Below are positions 23,401 to 35,896 of a stretch of 64,000 nt of DNA, piece after piece. Position 1 is the first letter of the stretch. The number at the start of each line of letters is the position of its first letter. The stretch spans positions 18,311,937 through 18,375,936 of the forward strand of contig CM039130.1 in NCBI GenBank assembly GCA_022036555.1, given 5' to 3'. The stretch comes from Microstegium vimineum. Taxonomy: Eukaryota; Streptophyta; Magnoliopsida; Poales; Poaceae. The position numbers and the translations under genes are program-made. A model generated the notes under the pieces. The model was not told the origin of the DNA. It was given only the letters and a program-made list of their open reading frames with translations, and searched no databases.

Positions 23401-23969
23401 ACTACAGATACCCTAGTCGCTTCCCGCTCATCATTGATCCCACTATCGCCATGTGCTGCTTCAGAAAAGTGTTGGTCGACGGCGGCAACGCTATCAACAT
23501 CATCTTCGCCGATGCGTTCCGCCAGCTCGACTACTCGAAGAAGGACCTCCTCCCAGTGAACTTCCCCTTCCGAGGGATCATCCTAGATAAGGCATCCACA
23601 CCGGTAGGACAGATCACCCTACCCGTGCAATTCGGCGACAAGAACCACTTCAGGGTCGAGAATATAAATTTCATCGTTGCCGACTTTGAGACTGCTTACC
23701 ATGCGATACTCGGTCGTCCGGCACTCACCAAGCTGATGGTACTCCCGCACTACATGTATATGGTGTTGAAGATCCCGACGCCACAAGGCATCCTCAGTCT
23801 GCGCACCAACCTGAAGATCGCATACGAGTGCGAGCAGCAGACAATCAACACCGCCGAAAAGACCCGTGTCCAAGATGCGTACAACTCCGACACCAACGAC
23901 AAGCCCACCGCAAAGAAGCCGAAGGAAGCAGAACCAGCAACAACTACCGCCAACCTCTCCTGCGATTAG
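23401..23969 (+). pseudogene. T2 aspartic protease, end of coding region
   Basis: The frame from 23451 shows the active site VLVDGGNAINIIF and, further on, YHAILGRPALTKLMVLPH (about 23697-23750), the conserved protease C-terminal motif of grass Tat elements. It ends at 23967-23969 after a Lys/Glu/Ala/Thr-rich tail. In autonomous relatives RT follows; here no RT, RNase H or integrase motif appears before the next LTR. The same arrangement is found in T3, so loss of pol is a property of the family, not of this copy. Confidence 0.82.
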
Positions 23970-24933
23970 ATATAGAGACACTTAGCACCCAGTGGAATGA
24001 AAAGATTAAAAGTTTAAAGTGTTCCAATAAAGTTTGTACTATGTACCTCTCAATAAATAAATAAAGGTGTTGCGCTTTCCCCATACTTCATGTAAACGAT
24101 TCAACTTCTACAAAACGCCCACATTATTCGGAGACCACTACAAAATGCTCACGGCATTCGACGACATCTCCAAAATAGTCCCATAGTGTTCAACGACCTC
24201 TCCAAAACACGATAAGGCGTTCTCTCCAAATAGCCTAGCCATAACCAGAAAGCACCCGAAGCTGGCCCGCCGACGTGTCATAGCGAATAGAAGTAGCTAC
24301 CCTAAACGCTATGACTACATCAACAGGCCTCCCAAGTGGTATTTCCCTAGAAGTCGGGCGATATCACTCGGGTCAAGAGCCATGAGGCTATGTGCCCAGA
24401 ATCTGTACATCACCTCGGTACGGTCGACGACTCTACAAGCAACATGGCTTTTCGCCCAGCGTCTACAGGAACGGTCTCCACAGGCCCTAGTCACGCCACG
24501 ATCGAGCCTCTCGGAAAAGGGCACTGTCTCTGACATCTCCCTACACGTGCATGAGCTGCTCACCCTCTGTGCCACGGGTTCCCAGCAGCGTGCCTCCTTG
24601 GGAGTCCTTATGTATCCTACACGTGCAGTGGCGCTAGCCCTACATATAGACCATTTGAGACCCAAGGCCGAACGATTCATTGTTACGGCTCACAACTTAG
24701 CGGGCACGACAGGACATACAAGTGAAACAAAAGCTCATCGCTCCAAATATATTACAGCTTTGTAGTTTTCACTTGTATCCAAGATACAAACTACCGCTAT
24801 CACACATCAATCAAAATAGATCACAACAATAACCTTGAACGACCAAAGAGAACGGGAAATACTCCAGATAAATCATTCAACCATTACAACCTCATCCTAC
24901 AAATACGATAGGCGACCGTGTCGCTAACATTCC
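23970..24933 (+). other. T2 non-coding 3' stretch up to the T3 insertion
   Basis: It aligns with 28483-29270 in T3. It contains four degenerate copies of a roughly 31-base unit around 24112-24230 (CTACAAAAYGCTCACGGCATTCGRCGAC). No credible protein is seen. It ends abruptly at LTR2, without a polypurine tract. Confidence 0.6.
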
Positions 24934-25418
24934 TATTGGGGATATTACCTCGGCATATCCCTAGGGACCTTATGGGCCTACCGACCAGAAGACGACCCAG
25001 CCCGCGAGACCTTGCGGCACGCGACGAGCCCGTCATGCTCGCCAAGGACTCCGAAGAAGTCTTGCTTGCCAAGAAAGATCCTAGTAGATAGACTCGGATC
25101 CCTTGCCTTAAGGGACCGATCATAATCTGTTAGGATATGGAACTGTAACCCTGCTCCCCGGCTATATAAGGCGAGTAGGAACCCCCTCCAAAATCTCTCT
25201 CTCAGATCATCGACGGATCTTGTAACCTAATACTCAGATCAATCCAGCTACCAAAACACAAGACGTAGGGTATTACAGTGATTTGCCGGCCCAAACCTGT
25301 CTAAATCGCCGTGTCTACGCTCTCTGTGTTATGCTTGATCATTGTCGCCACACCTCCACCTACAATCTACTACCGTAGGGTACCCCCTAGGTAGACTGCG
25401 ATGCATATTTCGTCGACA
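24934..25418 (+). repeat. T3 5' LTR (LTR2, 485 bp)
   Basis: Starts TATTGGGGATATTACC (TG start mutated), has the CCCCGGCTATATAAGGCGAG promoter core near 25160 and ends TTCGTCGACA before the primer site. No polypurine tract precedes it, which argues against a tandem formed by LTR recombination. Confidence 0.9.
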
Positions 25419-25420
25419 GT

Positions 25421-25438
25421 TGGCGCGCTAGGTAGGGG
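25421..25438 (+). other. Primer binding site of T3
   Basis: TGGCGCGCTAGGTAGGGG, two bases after the LTR end, equivalent to 21218-21235. Confidence 0.8.
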
Positions 25439-25455
25439 GTGTGTGCATCGACATC

Positions 25456-27850
25456 ATGGTTCATCAAGCGGTCACCTTCCCAGATTCAATGGTCCTCCCG
25501 GCGACCGGCATTGTGCTCCAGATCGGATCTATGTCCTAGACCGTCGGATCCACGGCACACGGGGCGAACGCGCCACCAGCCACGCGCCGTCCCGCCACGC
25601 CAGAATACCACACGCGAGAGATCAGCATCGACGACCTAGTTGGTGCCATCGATCGTTCCAACGCCACTATCATCGACTATGTTGACCTCGTGCAGGAGGC
25701 ATGGCGCCGACTCTCCGGTCATCACGGCAGCCGACCACGCCACCACTGGACCCTAGCAAAAATGGTGGCTGTGACGACCAGGGGCGTTCTCCCTCCTCCG
25801 ATGATGCCCCATGGGCTCAGCAACCAGGCAGCGATCTTCCAGCGCCAGATGTTCCAATCAACCTCTGACCAGATTCCGGTGGCACCTATCGTGAATACGG
25901 TCGTCATCTTTGCAATGCCTAGTGACTCCGAGCAGGCAGTATCTCTCGACAGTACTACCTCTTCGGGATCAAACACTAGCAAGAAGACCGAAATCGCCGA
26001 CTCCTCCGCATCGACCAGCAGCCTTCCGGAGTTCCCTCCAGGCTTCGGAGGAATGATTTTTCAAGTCTCCGCTGACAGCGTTGCTCCCAACAACGAAACA
26101 GATGTCGTACGCATCACAAGAGAACAGAGGAACGCGAACTAGAGCGCCATGAGCAGGAGCAGCGTGACGAGGAGCACCACGAACGCGAACGACTCGCACG
26201 CGAACAGCGTGAGCAAGAGTAGAGGAATTGTGAAGGCCTGCCTCGACGCAACCTCCAACAAGATTTCAACAAGGTGGGTGACGTTCCGGTCTACCTGATG
26301 GCCAGCGCCAATCTAGCGATAGCCGCCTACGAGCTGTCTAAGCTCCCTTCCACGCACAAGATCGAGAAGATAGAAGCCCACATCATGGCGGCGGTGGTCC
26401 AGATTGACAAAGTGGGTCCTCCGCCTGAATTCTCTGCCCAGTCCCACAGAAGAAATCACCCACGAAGCCTGCCGAGGGAGCCTAGGCGAGGATCCCCACC
26501 CTGCGACGATGAAGAACTCGACGGGCCCCAGTGCGATCGAGCACCCGCACCGCCGCGCCAAAGCCCTCCAGGGAGCAGAGGCGAGGATCACCACCTCACA
26601 ACAACGGCGAGCATGAAAGACCCCGGCGCGATAGATCACCACCACCGGCGCGTCGACCCCTCTGAGGGAACATCGACACAGATCCCCACGGTATGATGAT
26701 GGCAATCTCCGACGAGGTCGAACTCCGCCACCAGCGCCAAGAGCGATCGAGGGCCTGCGCCCCTTCTCCGCACGTCTGCGCACCATCCAGTGGCCCTAGA
26801 ATTTGAGAGTTACGTGGGTAGAGAAGTATGACGGCAAGGCAAACCCAGAGCAATGGGCGTCCACCTATGAGAAAGTTGTCTATGCCGCTGGAGGAAATCA
26901 AGACGTAATGGCTAACTACCTTCCGGTAATGTTGTCAACCTCCACCAACAGCTGGCTCCAAAAGATCCTAGAAGGCACCATCGACACCTGGGAACAACTC
27001 AAGGAAATCTTCATCAAGACGTATAAGGCTACATGCGTCCAGCCGGAGACGAGGTATGACTTGGAGAGCATCCGCCAGAGGAGCAACGAGAGCCTTCGGG
27101 GGTACATCAGGCGCTTCTCCGACAAGCGGCTGAACATCACAGAGATCTCCGACCCAGAGGCCATCGCCATCTTCTCCAATGGCCTGCGGACGGACGATCT
27201 GCGGAATAAGTTAGCACGAAAGAGCATAACAACCATAGAAGAGCTCATGACCATCGCGAATCCTTATGCCAATCAAGACGATGCCACCCGCAGCAGGGAG
27301 AATAGGCGGTGCTACTCTCGATCCCCGTAACGTAAAAGGGAGAACGACCGCCGACCAGATTACCACAGTGAAGGAAGGGCCGGCGACCACCGGGACTACC
27401 AATCGGGCAACTCCGAGCGCTACCCACAGAGGTACGACTACAGGCGCGATAACCGCTACGTCGCCAACGCGAACGCCCGACCAAAGAAGAACTAAGACTC
27501 TAGCTACGAGAAGATCCTCGATGGCCCGTGCCCTATACACAAAAACTCCAAACACTCCATGCGCAATTGTGAGCTCCTTGAGTCAGCAGTGAAGAGAAGA
27601 AGCGACAAGAGAGCAAAGAAAGATGACTACGACAAGGACAAATACCCAGAGCCACTAGCGCCGGGGTTCCGACCACCTTCAACTACATATTCCATATTCA
27701 GAGGTAGCATTGTGGTTGAAGGAGAAAGGCGACGTCGCCAAATTCGCAAAGATATCTACTCAGTCAACGCAAAAGGAGATGATTCGGTCAACGCCCGCTA
27801 TCTAGACTGGTCGGAGCAGCCTATTAGCTTCTCCGGAGAAGATGAGTGGA
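25456..27850 (+). pseudogene. T3 gag
   Basis: The frame starts at ATG 25456 (MVHQAVTFPDSMVLP) and has an early stop near 25534. It reads on to 26142 through the acidic segment STSSLPEFPPGFGGMIF. The capsid core (26803-27330) is clean: VEKYDGKANPEQWASTYE, MANYLPVMLS, then ESLRGYIRRFSDKR and LARKSITTIEELMTIANPYA. A knuckle CPIHKNSKHSMRNC lies at about 27517-27560 in the following frame. A Lys/Arg-rich segment and the motif TYSIFRGSIVVEGERRRRQ come next (27680-27740). There are at least three frame changes. The nucleic-acid-binding knuckle and core fit a nucleocapsid precursor. Confidence 0.85.
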
Positions 27851-28482
27851 TAGACTATAGACACCCCAACCGCTTACCACTCATCGTCGACCCAACTATC
27901 GCTACGTGCCGCTTCAGGAAGGTGCTAGTCGACGGCGGCAACGCCCTTAATATCATCTTCAACGACGCATTCCGCTAGCTCGACTACTCAAAGAAGGACC
28001 TCCTACCGATGAACTTTACTTTCTGGGGTATCATCCCAGGCAAGGCATCCACACCAATAGGACAGATTACACTCCTTGTATAGTTTGGTGACCAGAACCA
28101 CTTCAGGGTCGAGAACATCAACTTCATCTTCACCGACTTCAAGACAGTCTACCATGCGATCCTCGGCCGTCTGGCACTCGCCAAGCTCATGGCAGTCCCG
28201 CATTACACGTACATGGTGCTGAAGATCCCGATGCAGCAAGGCATTCTTAGCCTCCGCACCGACCTGAAAGTCGCATACGAATGCGAGCAGCAGACAGTAA
28301 ACGCCATCAGGAAACCCCGTTCCCAGGACAGGTACAACTCCAGCACTAACAACGAGTCTACCGCCAAGAGGCCAAAGGAAGCACAAGCAGCAACGACCGG
28401 CGTCGACCTCTCCCGCAACTACGTGTACAGACCTTCAACCCCAACGACGCAAGCAGATCAAACTCTTAGAGTGTCTCAATAA
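27851..28482 (+). pseudogene. T3 aspartic protease, end of coding region
   Basis: Active site VLVDGGNALNIIF at about 27922-27960. Stops TAG at 27976-27978 and 28081-28083 break the frame. The C-terminal motif appears as YHAILGRLALAKLMAVPH (about 28150-28203). The coding region ends at 28480-28482 with no RT behind it. Length and ending match T2. Confidence 0.82.
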
Positions 28483-29249
28483 GTTTGTACTATCTACCCC
28501 CAATAAATAAATAAAGTGTTATGATTTTCATACCTTATATACAATTCAACTCCTACAAAACGCTCACGGCATTCGGCGACCACCATAGAAGGCTCACGCA
28601 TCCGGCGACCTCTTCAAAACACTCCCATAGTGCTCGACGACCTCTCCAAAACGCATTACGACGTTGTCTCCAAACAGCCTGGCCATAACCGGAAGCCTTC
28701 AAATCTGGCCTATCAATCTCATAGCGCATAGAAGTAGATACCCAATACGCTATGATCATATTGATAGACCTCTCGGATGATGTCTCTCCATCAACCGAGA
28801 GATATGACCTGCGTTGAAGGCCATGAGGTTATGTGCCCAGAATCTGTATATGACCATGGCACGGTCGACGACTCTACAAGCAGCATGGCTTTGCGCCCAG
28901 CGTCTGCAGGAATGGTCTCCACAGGCCGTGGTCACTCCACGATCGAGCCTCTCAGAAAAAGGTTTTGTCCCTGACATCTCCCTAAGCGTGCATGAGCTGT
29001 TCGCCCTCTGCGCTGCGGGTTGCCAGCAGCCTACCTCCCTGGTAATCCCCATGGCACCTACGCGAGTAGAAGCTCTAGGCTCTACGATCCAAGCCATAGG
29101 GAACCCAGGGTCGAACGATTCATCGCTACGTCTCACGACTTAGCAGGCACGACAGAACATACAAGTGAACCAAAAGGTCACCGCTCGGATATATACAGCT
29201 TTGCAGTGTTCACTTATGAGTCCGAATTCTTGTATCTGGGATACAAATT
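28483..29249 (+). other. T3 non-coding block between protease and antisense gene
   Basis: Homologous to 23990-24780 in T2. About 28545-28680 holds 31-33-base degenerate tandem units (CTACAAAACGCTCACGGCATTCGGCGACC). I see no supported protein on either strand. This is where pol sits in an autonomous relative. Confidence 0.6.
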
Positions 29250-31869
29250 ACTGCTTTTCAGCAGCAAACAAATTGATATCCTTAACCACGAACTCCGCTA
29301 CACGATCAGCATCAGCCTCCAGACGGTCCGCCTCCTCGTCAGTCGTTCCTGATGCAAACCCAGCCGCAACCCGACCAAGATCAACCTTCGGATAGTGTGA
29401 CTGCAACATAGCCATGCCATGAGCAGCCACACTTTGCGCCGCCAAAGTCGTAAAAGACCGGAGCCTGACCCACAGACCACGGGCCTTTTACAGCACGCCA
29501 TCCATGGTCGCTTGCTCAAGACGCTTAGGAATTAACGCCTGGCCGTCAACGCACAACACCATAGGGGCGACCGCCCACGCCAGCGACCAGAAGCCATTAT
29601 AATAGGTGTTTGCCCTTGTCTACAGGTCTGCAAATTGAAGTTGAACGCGCCCTCGATAAGCTAAGAACATAGTAGATACCAGGTAAGGCGGCCATACAAA
29701 CAAAATGATGGGTAAGAAACAGCTACCTTCGTGCATTGCCCGCATTTTCTAAATCTCCTGTTCGGCAGCGGCGATTTTTTCCTCCACAAGGTGTTTCGCC
29801 TCGCAAGCACCAACCAGCTCTAAAAGGAAGAACAGGTCACCACACGGCCGCAACAACAAGCCATCAAACCAAAGAATGATAAAGACTTACGGTTGGAAAG
29901 CTCGTCGACCTTCTCAACATGAGACTGAAGCTCCACATTTCGCGCTCCTGCTCCCGGACTGCGGCCTCCAAAGTCTGTGAGAACCGATGCGCCGCATCCA
30001 AACTATCCTCTAGCCCCGCAAATTGGCTCTTGACACGAGCAACTTCCCCACGCAGATGCTCGTTTTCAGCAACTAACTTCGCAAGCTGGTCGGTCATTAC
30101 CTTCCGCTCCCTTTCGGCCCTGAAAAGACCTTGCGACCACGCAATAACAGTTCAGCAAGAGAAGACATGGCGGCAAGGCCAAACCAAAAAAGCACAACAG
30201 TCACCTTGGCCCGTCCAAGTAGATTGTTCGCATCATTAAAGAAGACCGCCGCCTCCCCCTCAGCTTCATCATCCTCAACCACAACGAAATCCTCGCCGTC
30301 ACGACGAAAGGTCCGGACCGGCGTCGGCTTTGGGCAATCCCCTGCGCGCGGAATCTCCTCCACCAACTCTGGCTCCTCCAACACCACTGTCACCCTCTTC
30401 TGCTTCACTGGCCTCGGATCCAGCCTCGGAGCTGCAAAAGAACCGATCTCCGGAAAAATCGCTCGAGGAGCATCCGCGAACAGCAGCCCACCGCCCGAAG
30501 GTTTACCAACCGGAACATCCGAAACATCAGGGTTCTCCTGGCACTCTGCGGGCGCTGGAGCACCATACCCATCCGTAACAGGATCACCATGCGCACAATC
30601 ATCAGCTCTCGGCGTATCAACATAGGCGCCAGTAGGATCCTCGACGTTTAGCACCCTGCCAAGAAGCACACTATAAACAAGCAGATGACACAACCCAAGA
30701 CTCAAACAAAACAAGGACAAAGTACTTACAAGTCCGACTTCCAGCGCACCTTCACAAATCGCCGGGCCGGAAGCTCCCTGGTGGAACCGCTTGGCGCAAC
30801 CATTGGCGAACGCCCCGACGCCGGAGCGGTATCCTCCCATAATGCCCGCCCCCAGCACTCACTGACATAGGCGGGTGGATCGGCGACGCCTTGGGCAGGG
30901 GCACCTTGCTGCTCGATGTAGACCCTCCCTCACCATCCAGATTTATCGTCTGAACATCATCCTCCCCAACCGACCACTCGTCAGTCCAGTCAGAAAGCGA
31001 GGGCGGCGGTGGGCTGGCGGCTTCCTTAATCACAAACTTGCCACTGGTACTAACTAACGACTTCGACTTCTTCCAGGGTAAGTCGGCTGGGTGTGCTTCC
31101 CCAACGGATCACTGCGCGCCCGACGCCTTCTAGCAAGAGGCTCGGGGACTCCCCTCCGCCGGGAAGAACCACAACCATCCACCTCTCACGACCGGGTCGC
31201 CTGCCTCGACACCCGGTCGACCCCCTCAGGCCACTCCTCGGACGAGACTTCGGAGAAGAAAACGGTGCGATCCTGGCCACGGAACTAGGACAACTACATC
31301 AATAAGCAAACAAGAACACAAAAGCCAAAAGATCGCTGCAAAAGTAAAAGCCAAAACTCACCGGTGGCGGAGGTACACTAGCACGGAATGAATCCCGTGG
31401 ATTCTCCATGTATGGGAGACTAAGATCAAAGATTACAGAGAGGCGATCGAACCCCTCTTCCGGCTCCATCCCGTGCAACGTCTCCCGGGTTAGGTCTTGG
31501 CGACCAGTATAAAGATAGGCAGGATGAACCCTATCCTTGCAAGGCTGACAGAACCTCATAACGAAATTCCAACCAACTGAAACCCCATCAAGCGACGATC
31601 GGTCTACTAACGCGAGCAACTCCTTTACTTGCTCCATCGCCGTTAGCGAAGGAGTCGCCGACCAACTAGGCTGCGACACGGGAATTTCCGCCGGATCGCC
31701 ACACGCGTACGGCTTCTCCTAAGGAATGTAGAACCAACGAGACTTGTAGTCTGCTACCTTGGAAGGCAGAGGGGTAACAAGATACACATCCGCCATACCT
31801 TCCCGAAGATGAAGATACACAGAACCTACAACCCAGGATGCGGCGGTCCCATTCGGCTTGAGCCGGAAG

Positions 31870-32869
31870 TGATGAGGACATCATAGGCTTAGATATGACC
31901 ATGCCAACCACTTCTATACCAAAGGTGAAACCATTCTATATGAGGTTTATTATTGTTACATTTGATGAATTGGTGCTACACCACAAAGTGTGTATATTGT
32001 CATTTTCAGAATTGCTTACATGGATCAAGGAAGGGTTAGATTGCATATGGAAAGCATGGATGATCAATGAAGTTGATTGGGGACCAAATCCAAGTGCTCC
32101 TAACGTCCTCCACCAGGCCACTACGTCACTCTGGATCCAAGGAAACAAAGAGTCCAAGTCCAACACGTCTTGGAAGTTCAATTCGGACTACAGAAGAGTC
32201 CAAACTTGCGACGGTTGCCACGACTTCATACGGACTCCGATTGGGACGTTCTAGCACTTTTTGGAAAGCTTATCAAGTCTACTTTCCAATGGGTCCGGAC
32301 TCATACCTATATCCTATCAGATACGTGCGCAGTAGACAATTTAATACCGAGATCTTTTCTGCCAACGGTGCTGCGTCACCCTATTTTGGGCCGATGGCCC
32401 GTGTATCAAGTTGATTCCCTATCCTAGGGTTGTAGGACGACACCAGGACACTTGTGGTCGTCCTCCCTCTTCCTTATATCCCCCTAGAGCCACCACAAAC
32501 AGATTGGGTTTTGTTTTGATGAAAGTTTAGCTGCTGCTACTTCCTTGTAGACGCGTGTGTCGACTAGACCATCCGTTCTACTTGATTCGGAACCCCACCT
32601 TCATGTGTATCACATCTGATCATTCATCTCTTATTTGCAATTGAGTGCTTGTTCTACTTGTTCTTGCTTGTTCTTCGATTGCTTGCAGGAATAACCCTAG
32701 TGGTTTGGTTGGTTGTGATCCGCAAGATCGTGAGCAACCACTGGATTTGGTGTATCGATCGCTAAGGCGCAGCGTCCTTGGATGGTTGTAGTCGGATCGT
32801 GAACGTCTCTCCAGTCAAATCGTAGTTATCTATCTCCACCGAAAGATCGGGACACCCATACACTCATCA
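31870..32869 (+). repeat. N1 5' LTR (1000 bp)
   Basis: TGATGAGGACATCATAGG start, CACTCATCA end. A TGATGA start is also known from CRM/CRR centromeric chromoviruses, which is only a hint of kinship. A diverged inverted piece of this LTR lies at 6351-6714. Confidence 0.93.
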
Positions 32870-32871
32870 AG

Positions 32872-32884
32872 TGGTATCGGAGCC
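32872..32884 (+). other. Primer binding site of N1
   Basis: TGGTATCGGAGCC, two bases after the LTR end. One change from the usual initiator-Met tRNA site TGGTATCAGAGC. Confidence 0.8.
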
Positions 32885-33448
32885 AGGTTTCATCGGTGAG
32901 AGATTTCAGTTTGCTTTTAATTTCCTAAAGTCCAGAAAAAGCCAACAAAAAAATAGTAGATTCGTTTCCCATAATCCCACAGACCTTTTGAGCCTTTTAC
33001 TAGTATTGATTAGTTCGGGCTTGTTGAGTTTGGTTTACATCGGTTGAGTCGTGTTGCTGGTCTTAGGGTTAGGCTTTTAGAGTTTTGAGTTCTTGTCACG
33101 TTTTGGTCACTATATTCATTGTGTTTACCATCACCATATACATCTCCACTACATCATATATATTTCTTTTGCAACTAATGTGGTGCTAGTACTTCCTTGC
33201 ACATTATTGTTTAACCCTCCTATAGCTCCACATATCCGGATACAACTTTACAGGTGTTGTTGCTACGGTGTCGATACACTATTCCAGGATTTCTGACTTG
33301 TTGGTTGCTGCCACCTGTTGTTTTGCTTGGTAAGAACTTGTAAGAGTTTGTTTGAACAGGTTGAGAGTGAGTGAATTACAACAACCACATCCTAATAGTT
33401 GATAGGAACATAAATATTATTGTGTATGTTTCTTGTTTTGTTCTAATC

Positions 33449-34896
33449 ATGACAGGAATCTACATAGAAATTGGAGATGATCAGATTGCCTATTCCAATC
33501 ACTTTGCTAGGGGTGTGACAAGTGATAACCATGCTACTCATGAGGTATGTGATGCTTGGTTTGATGAAATAAAATCTGCACTACCTTATTTTGAAGGAAA
33601 CTATGATCCTTATGCATATATTGAATGGGAGCTACATGTAGACAAGGAATTTAAAAAGTATGATCTATCTGAAAAACAAAAGGTTAAAGATGCTTCAAGT
33701 GTTCTTATTAAGTATGCTTTAATTGAGTGGAAACACCTTTGTAGATTTGCTAATGCTCCTCAATCATGGAAAGATATGAAAAGACATTTTAGAGATGTTT
33801 TTGTTCCTAGCTATTATTCTGATATTTTGTATGGTAAATTGCAATCTATAAAACAAGAAAACAAAACTGTAGCAGAATAATTAGATAGACTGAAATTATG
33901 TTTGCTACGTTGTGGCTTTGAAGAAAACGATGAGTTTCTAGAACATAGATTTTTGCAAGGTCTTAATGTGCAAATTCAGAATATCCTTGTTGATAAACAT
34001 TATAAGACTTTTGGTGAGTTGTTTGATCTTGCTTGTGAATTTGAAATAACACTAAAAACAGATCTCACAAATACTATAGAAGCATATGTCTCTCCTATTA
34101 CTAACAATTTGCATCAAGCGGATGCCAATATACCAATGGGCATTGATCAATTTGAGATTAGAGGTGACACATTAAAGGAGAGCATGAATCTAGCTACAAG
34201 AACACCATTTGCGAAGAGCATCAAAGGTAAGTTAGATGGTTGTAACATAAATCAAGGTGAGCATGCTTTAGTTGAACTACATTTGTCCACTAATCTTGAT
34301 ATCCTAGATCAACCAATAGTGGAACTCATCGCTGATTTTCCTTTGTCACACTTTCATATGCTTGATATTCCATATGACAAAGAAGAGTTGTGTCATAATG
34401 AATTACTTATATCCATACCACAACTACCGAATAAAGCTAAAAATTCTAAATCAATGAGTGCTAAATTCTAGCATATTGTTCATATTGTAAATGAAAAAGA
34501 AGAAGTTCAATTGTTTTCATCTTTACATACAATAGGGTACATTGAGTTCAAGGATCATTGTGAGCTTAGCGATTTGCAGAATAATCTGATTGCTAGATTT
34601 GAATTGCCATGTTCTTCTAATACCAGTTTTCATGCTATTGGCAAATATAATTATGAAAAGGAGTATATGGTACACCGAATTTACATTTGTTCAATTGTAC
34701 AATCTCCTTTCATTGTGAAAAGATATGACCAATTAGAGGTATGTAATAACCATCACCATATCATGTTGGGTTTCCCTAGTTTGAAAATGAATAAACAGGA
34801 TAACTATCAAGCATGGGAGCATGGTTTACTTTTATCTACAACACATCCTCCGACAGTGGTCAAACCGAGGACGGTTTACTGTCAAGAAAGGGAGAA
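33449..34896 (+). pseudogene. N1 gag-like protein with unassigned C-terminal part
   Basis: ATG 33449 (MTGIYIEIGDDQIAY) starts a single frame that continues through TAA 33878 and TAG 34469 to the 3' LTR. Residues about 40-230 are a Retrotrans_gag type capsid: YFEGNYDPYAYIEWELHVDK, PQSWKDMKRHFRDVFVP and FLEHRFLQGLNVQIQNIL, followed by a GELFDLACEFE helix. The C-terminal half (34500-34800) holds a block I do not recognise, with FHAIGKYNYEKEYMVHRIYI and KRYDQLEVCNN. The same block is kept in the much older R (42316-42450). No zinc knuckle, protease or polymerase motif is visible. The two stops mean this copy makes only a truncated gag. Confidence 0.8.
34884..34896 (+). other. Polypurine tract of N1
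   Basis: AAGAAAGGGAGAA directly before TGATGAGGAC of the 3' LTR. Confidence 0.85.
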
Positions 34897-35896
34897 TGAT
34901 GAGGACATCATAGGCTTAGATATGACCATGCCAACCACTTCTATACCAAAGGTGAAACCATTCTATATGAGGTTTATTATTGTTACATTTGATGAATTGG
35001 TGCTGCACCACAAAATCTGTATATTTTCATTTTCAGAATTGCTTACATGGATCAATGAAGGGTTAGATTGCATATGGAAAGCATGGATGATCAATGAAGT
35101 TGATTGGGGACCAAATCCAAGTGCTCCTAACGTCCTCCACCAGGCCACTACGTCACTTTGGATCCAAGGAAACAAAGAGTCCAAGTCCAACACGTCTTGG
35201 AAGTTCAATTCGGACTACAGAAGAGTCCAAACTTGCGACGGTTGCCACGACTTCATACGGACTCCGATTGGGACGTTCTAGCACTTTTTGGAAAGCTTAT
35301 CAAGTCTACTTTCCAATGGGTCCGGACTCATACCTATATCCTATCAGATACGTGCGCAGTAGACAATTTAATACCAAGATCTTTTTTGCCAACGGTGCTG
35401 CGTCACCCTATTTTGGGCCGATGGCCCGTGTATCAAGTTGATTCCCTATCCTAGGGTTGTAGGACGACACCAGGACACTTGTGGTCGTCCTCCCTCTTCC
35501 TTATATCCCCCTAGAGCCACCACAAACAGATTGGGTTTTGTTTTGATGAAAGTTTAGCTGCTGCTACTTCCTTGTAGACGCGTGTGTCGACTAGACCATC
35601 CGTTCTACTTGATTCGGAACCCCACCTTCATGTGTATCACATCTGATCCTTCATCTCTTATTTGCAATTGAGTGCTTGTTCTACTTGTTCTTGCTTGTTC
35701 TTCGATTGCTTGCAGGAATAACCCTAGTGGTTTGGTTGGTTGTGATCCGCAAGATCGTGAGCAACCGCTGGATTTGGTGTATCGATCGCTAAGGCGCAGC
35801 GTCCTTGGATAGTTGTAGTCGGATCGTGAACGTCTCTCCAGTCAAATCGTAGTTATCTATCTCCACCGAAAGATCGGGACACCCATACACTCACCA
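34897..35896 (+). repeat. N1 3' LTR (1000 bp)
   Basis: Same length as the 5' LTR. Differences include AAGTGTG/AATCTG near the start and CTCATCA/CTCACCA at the end. Followed by the target duplication GGAAG. Confidence 0.93.

Larger units (their letters stand above)
31870..35896 (+). mobile_element. Young gag-only LTR retrotransposon N1
   Basis: Two 1000-bp LTRs differ at only about a dozen positions by eye. The target duplication GGAAG is perfect (31865-31869 and 35897-35901). The primer site is of initiator-Met type, and the tract AAGAAAGGGAGAA precedes the 3' LTR. The internal 2 kb holds one gag-like frame with two stops and no protease, RT, RNase H or integrase, so the element must rely on enzymes from elsewhere. 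It is inserted in exon 1 of the T3 antisense gene, whose frame rejoins when N1 is left out. Confidence 0.93.

Noticed and set aside
24929..24933. ATTCC as target duplication of T3
   Set aside because: The right LTR is truncated, so no partner copy can be compared.
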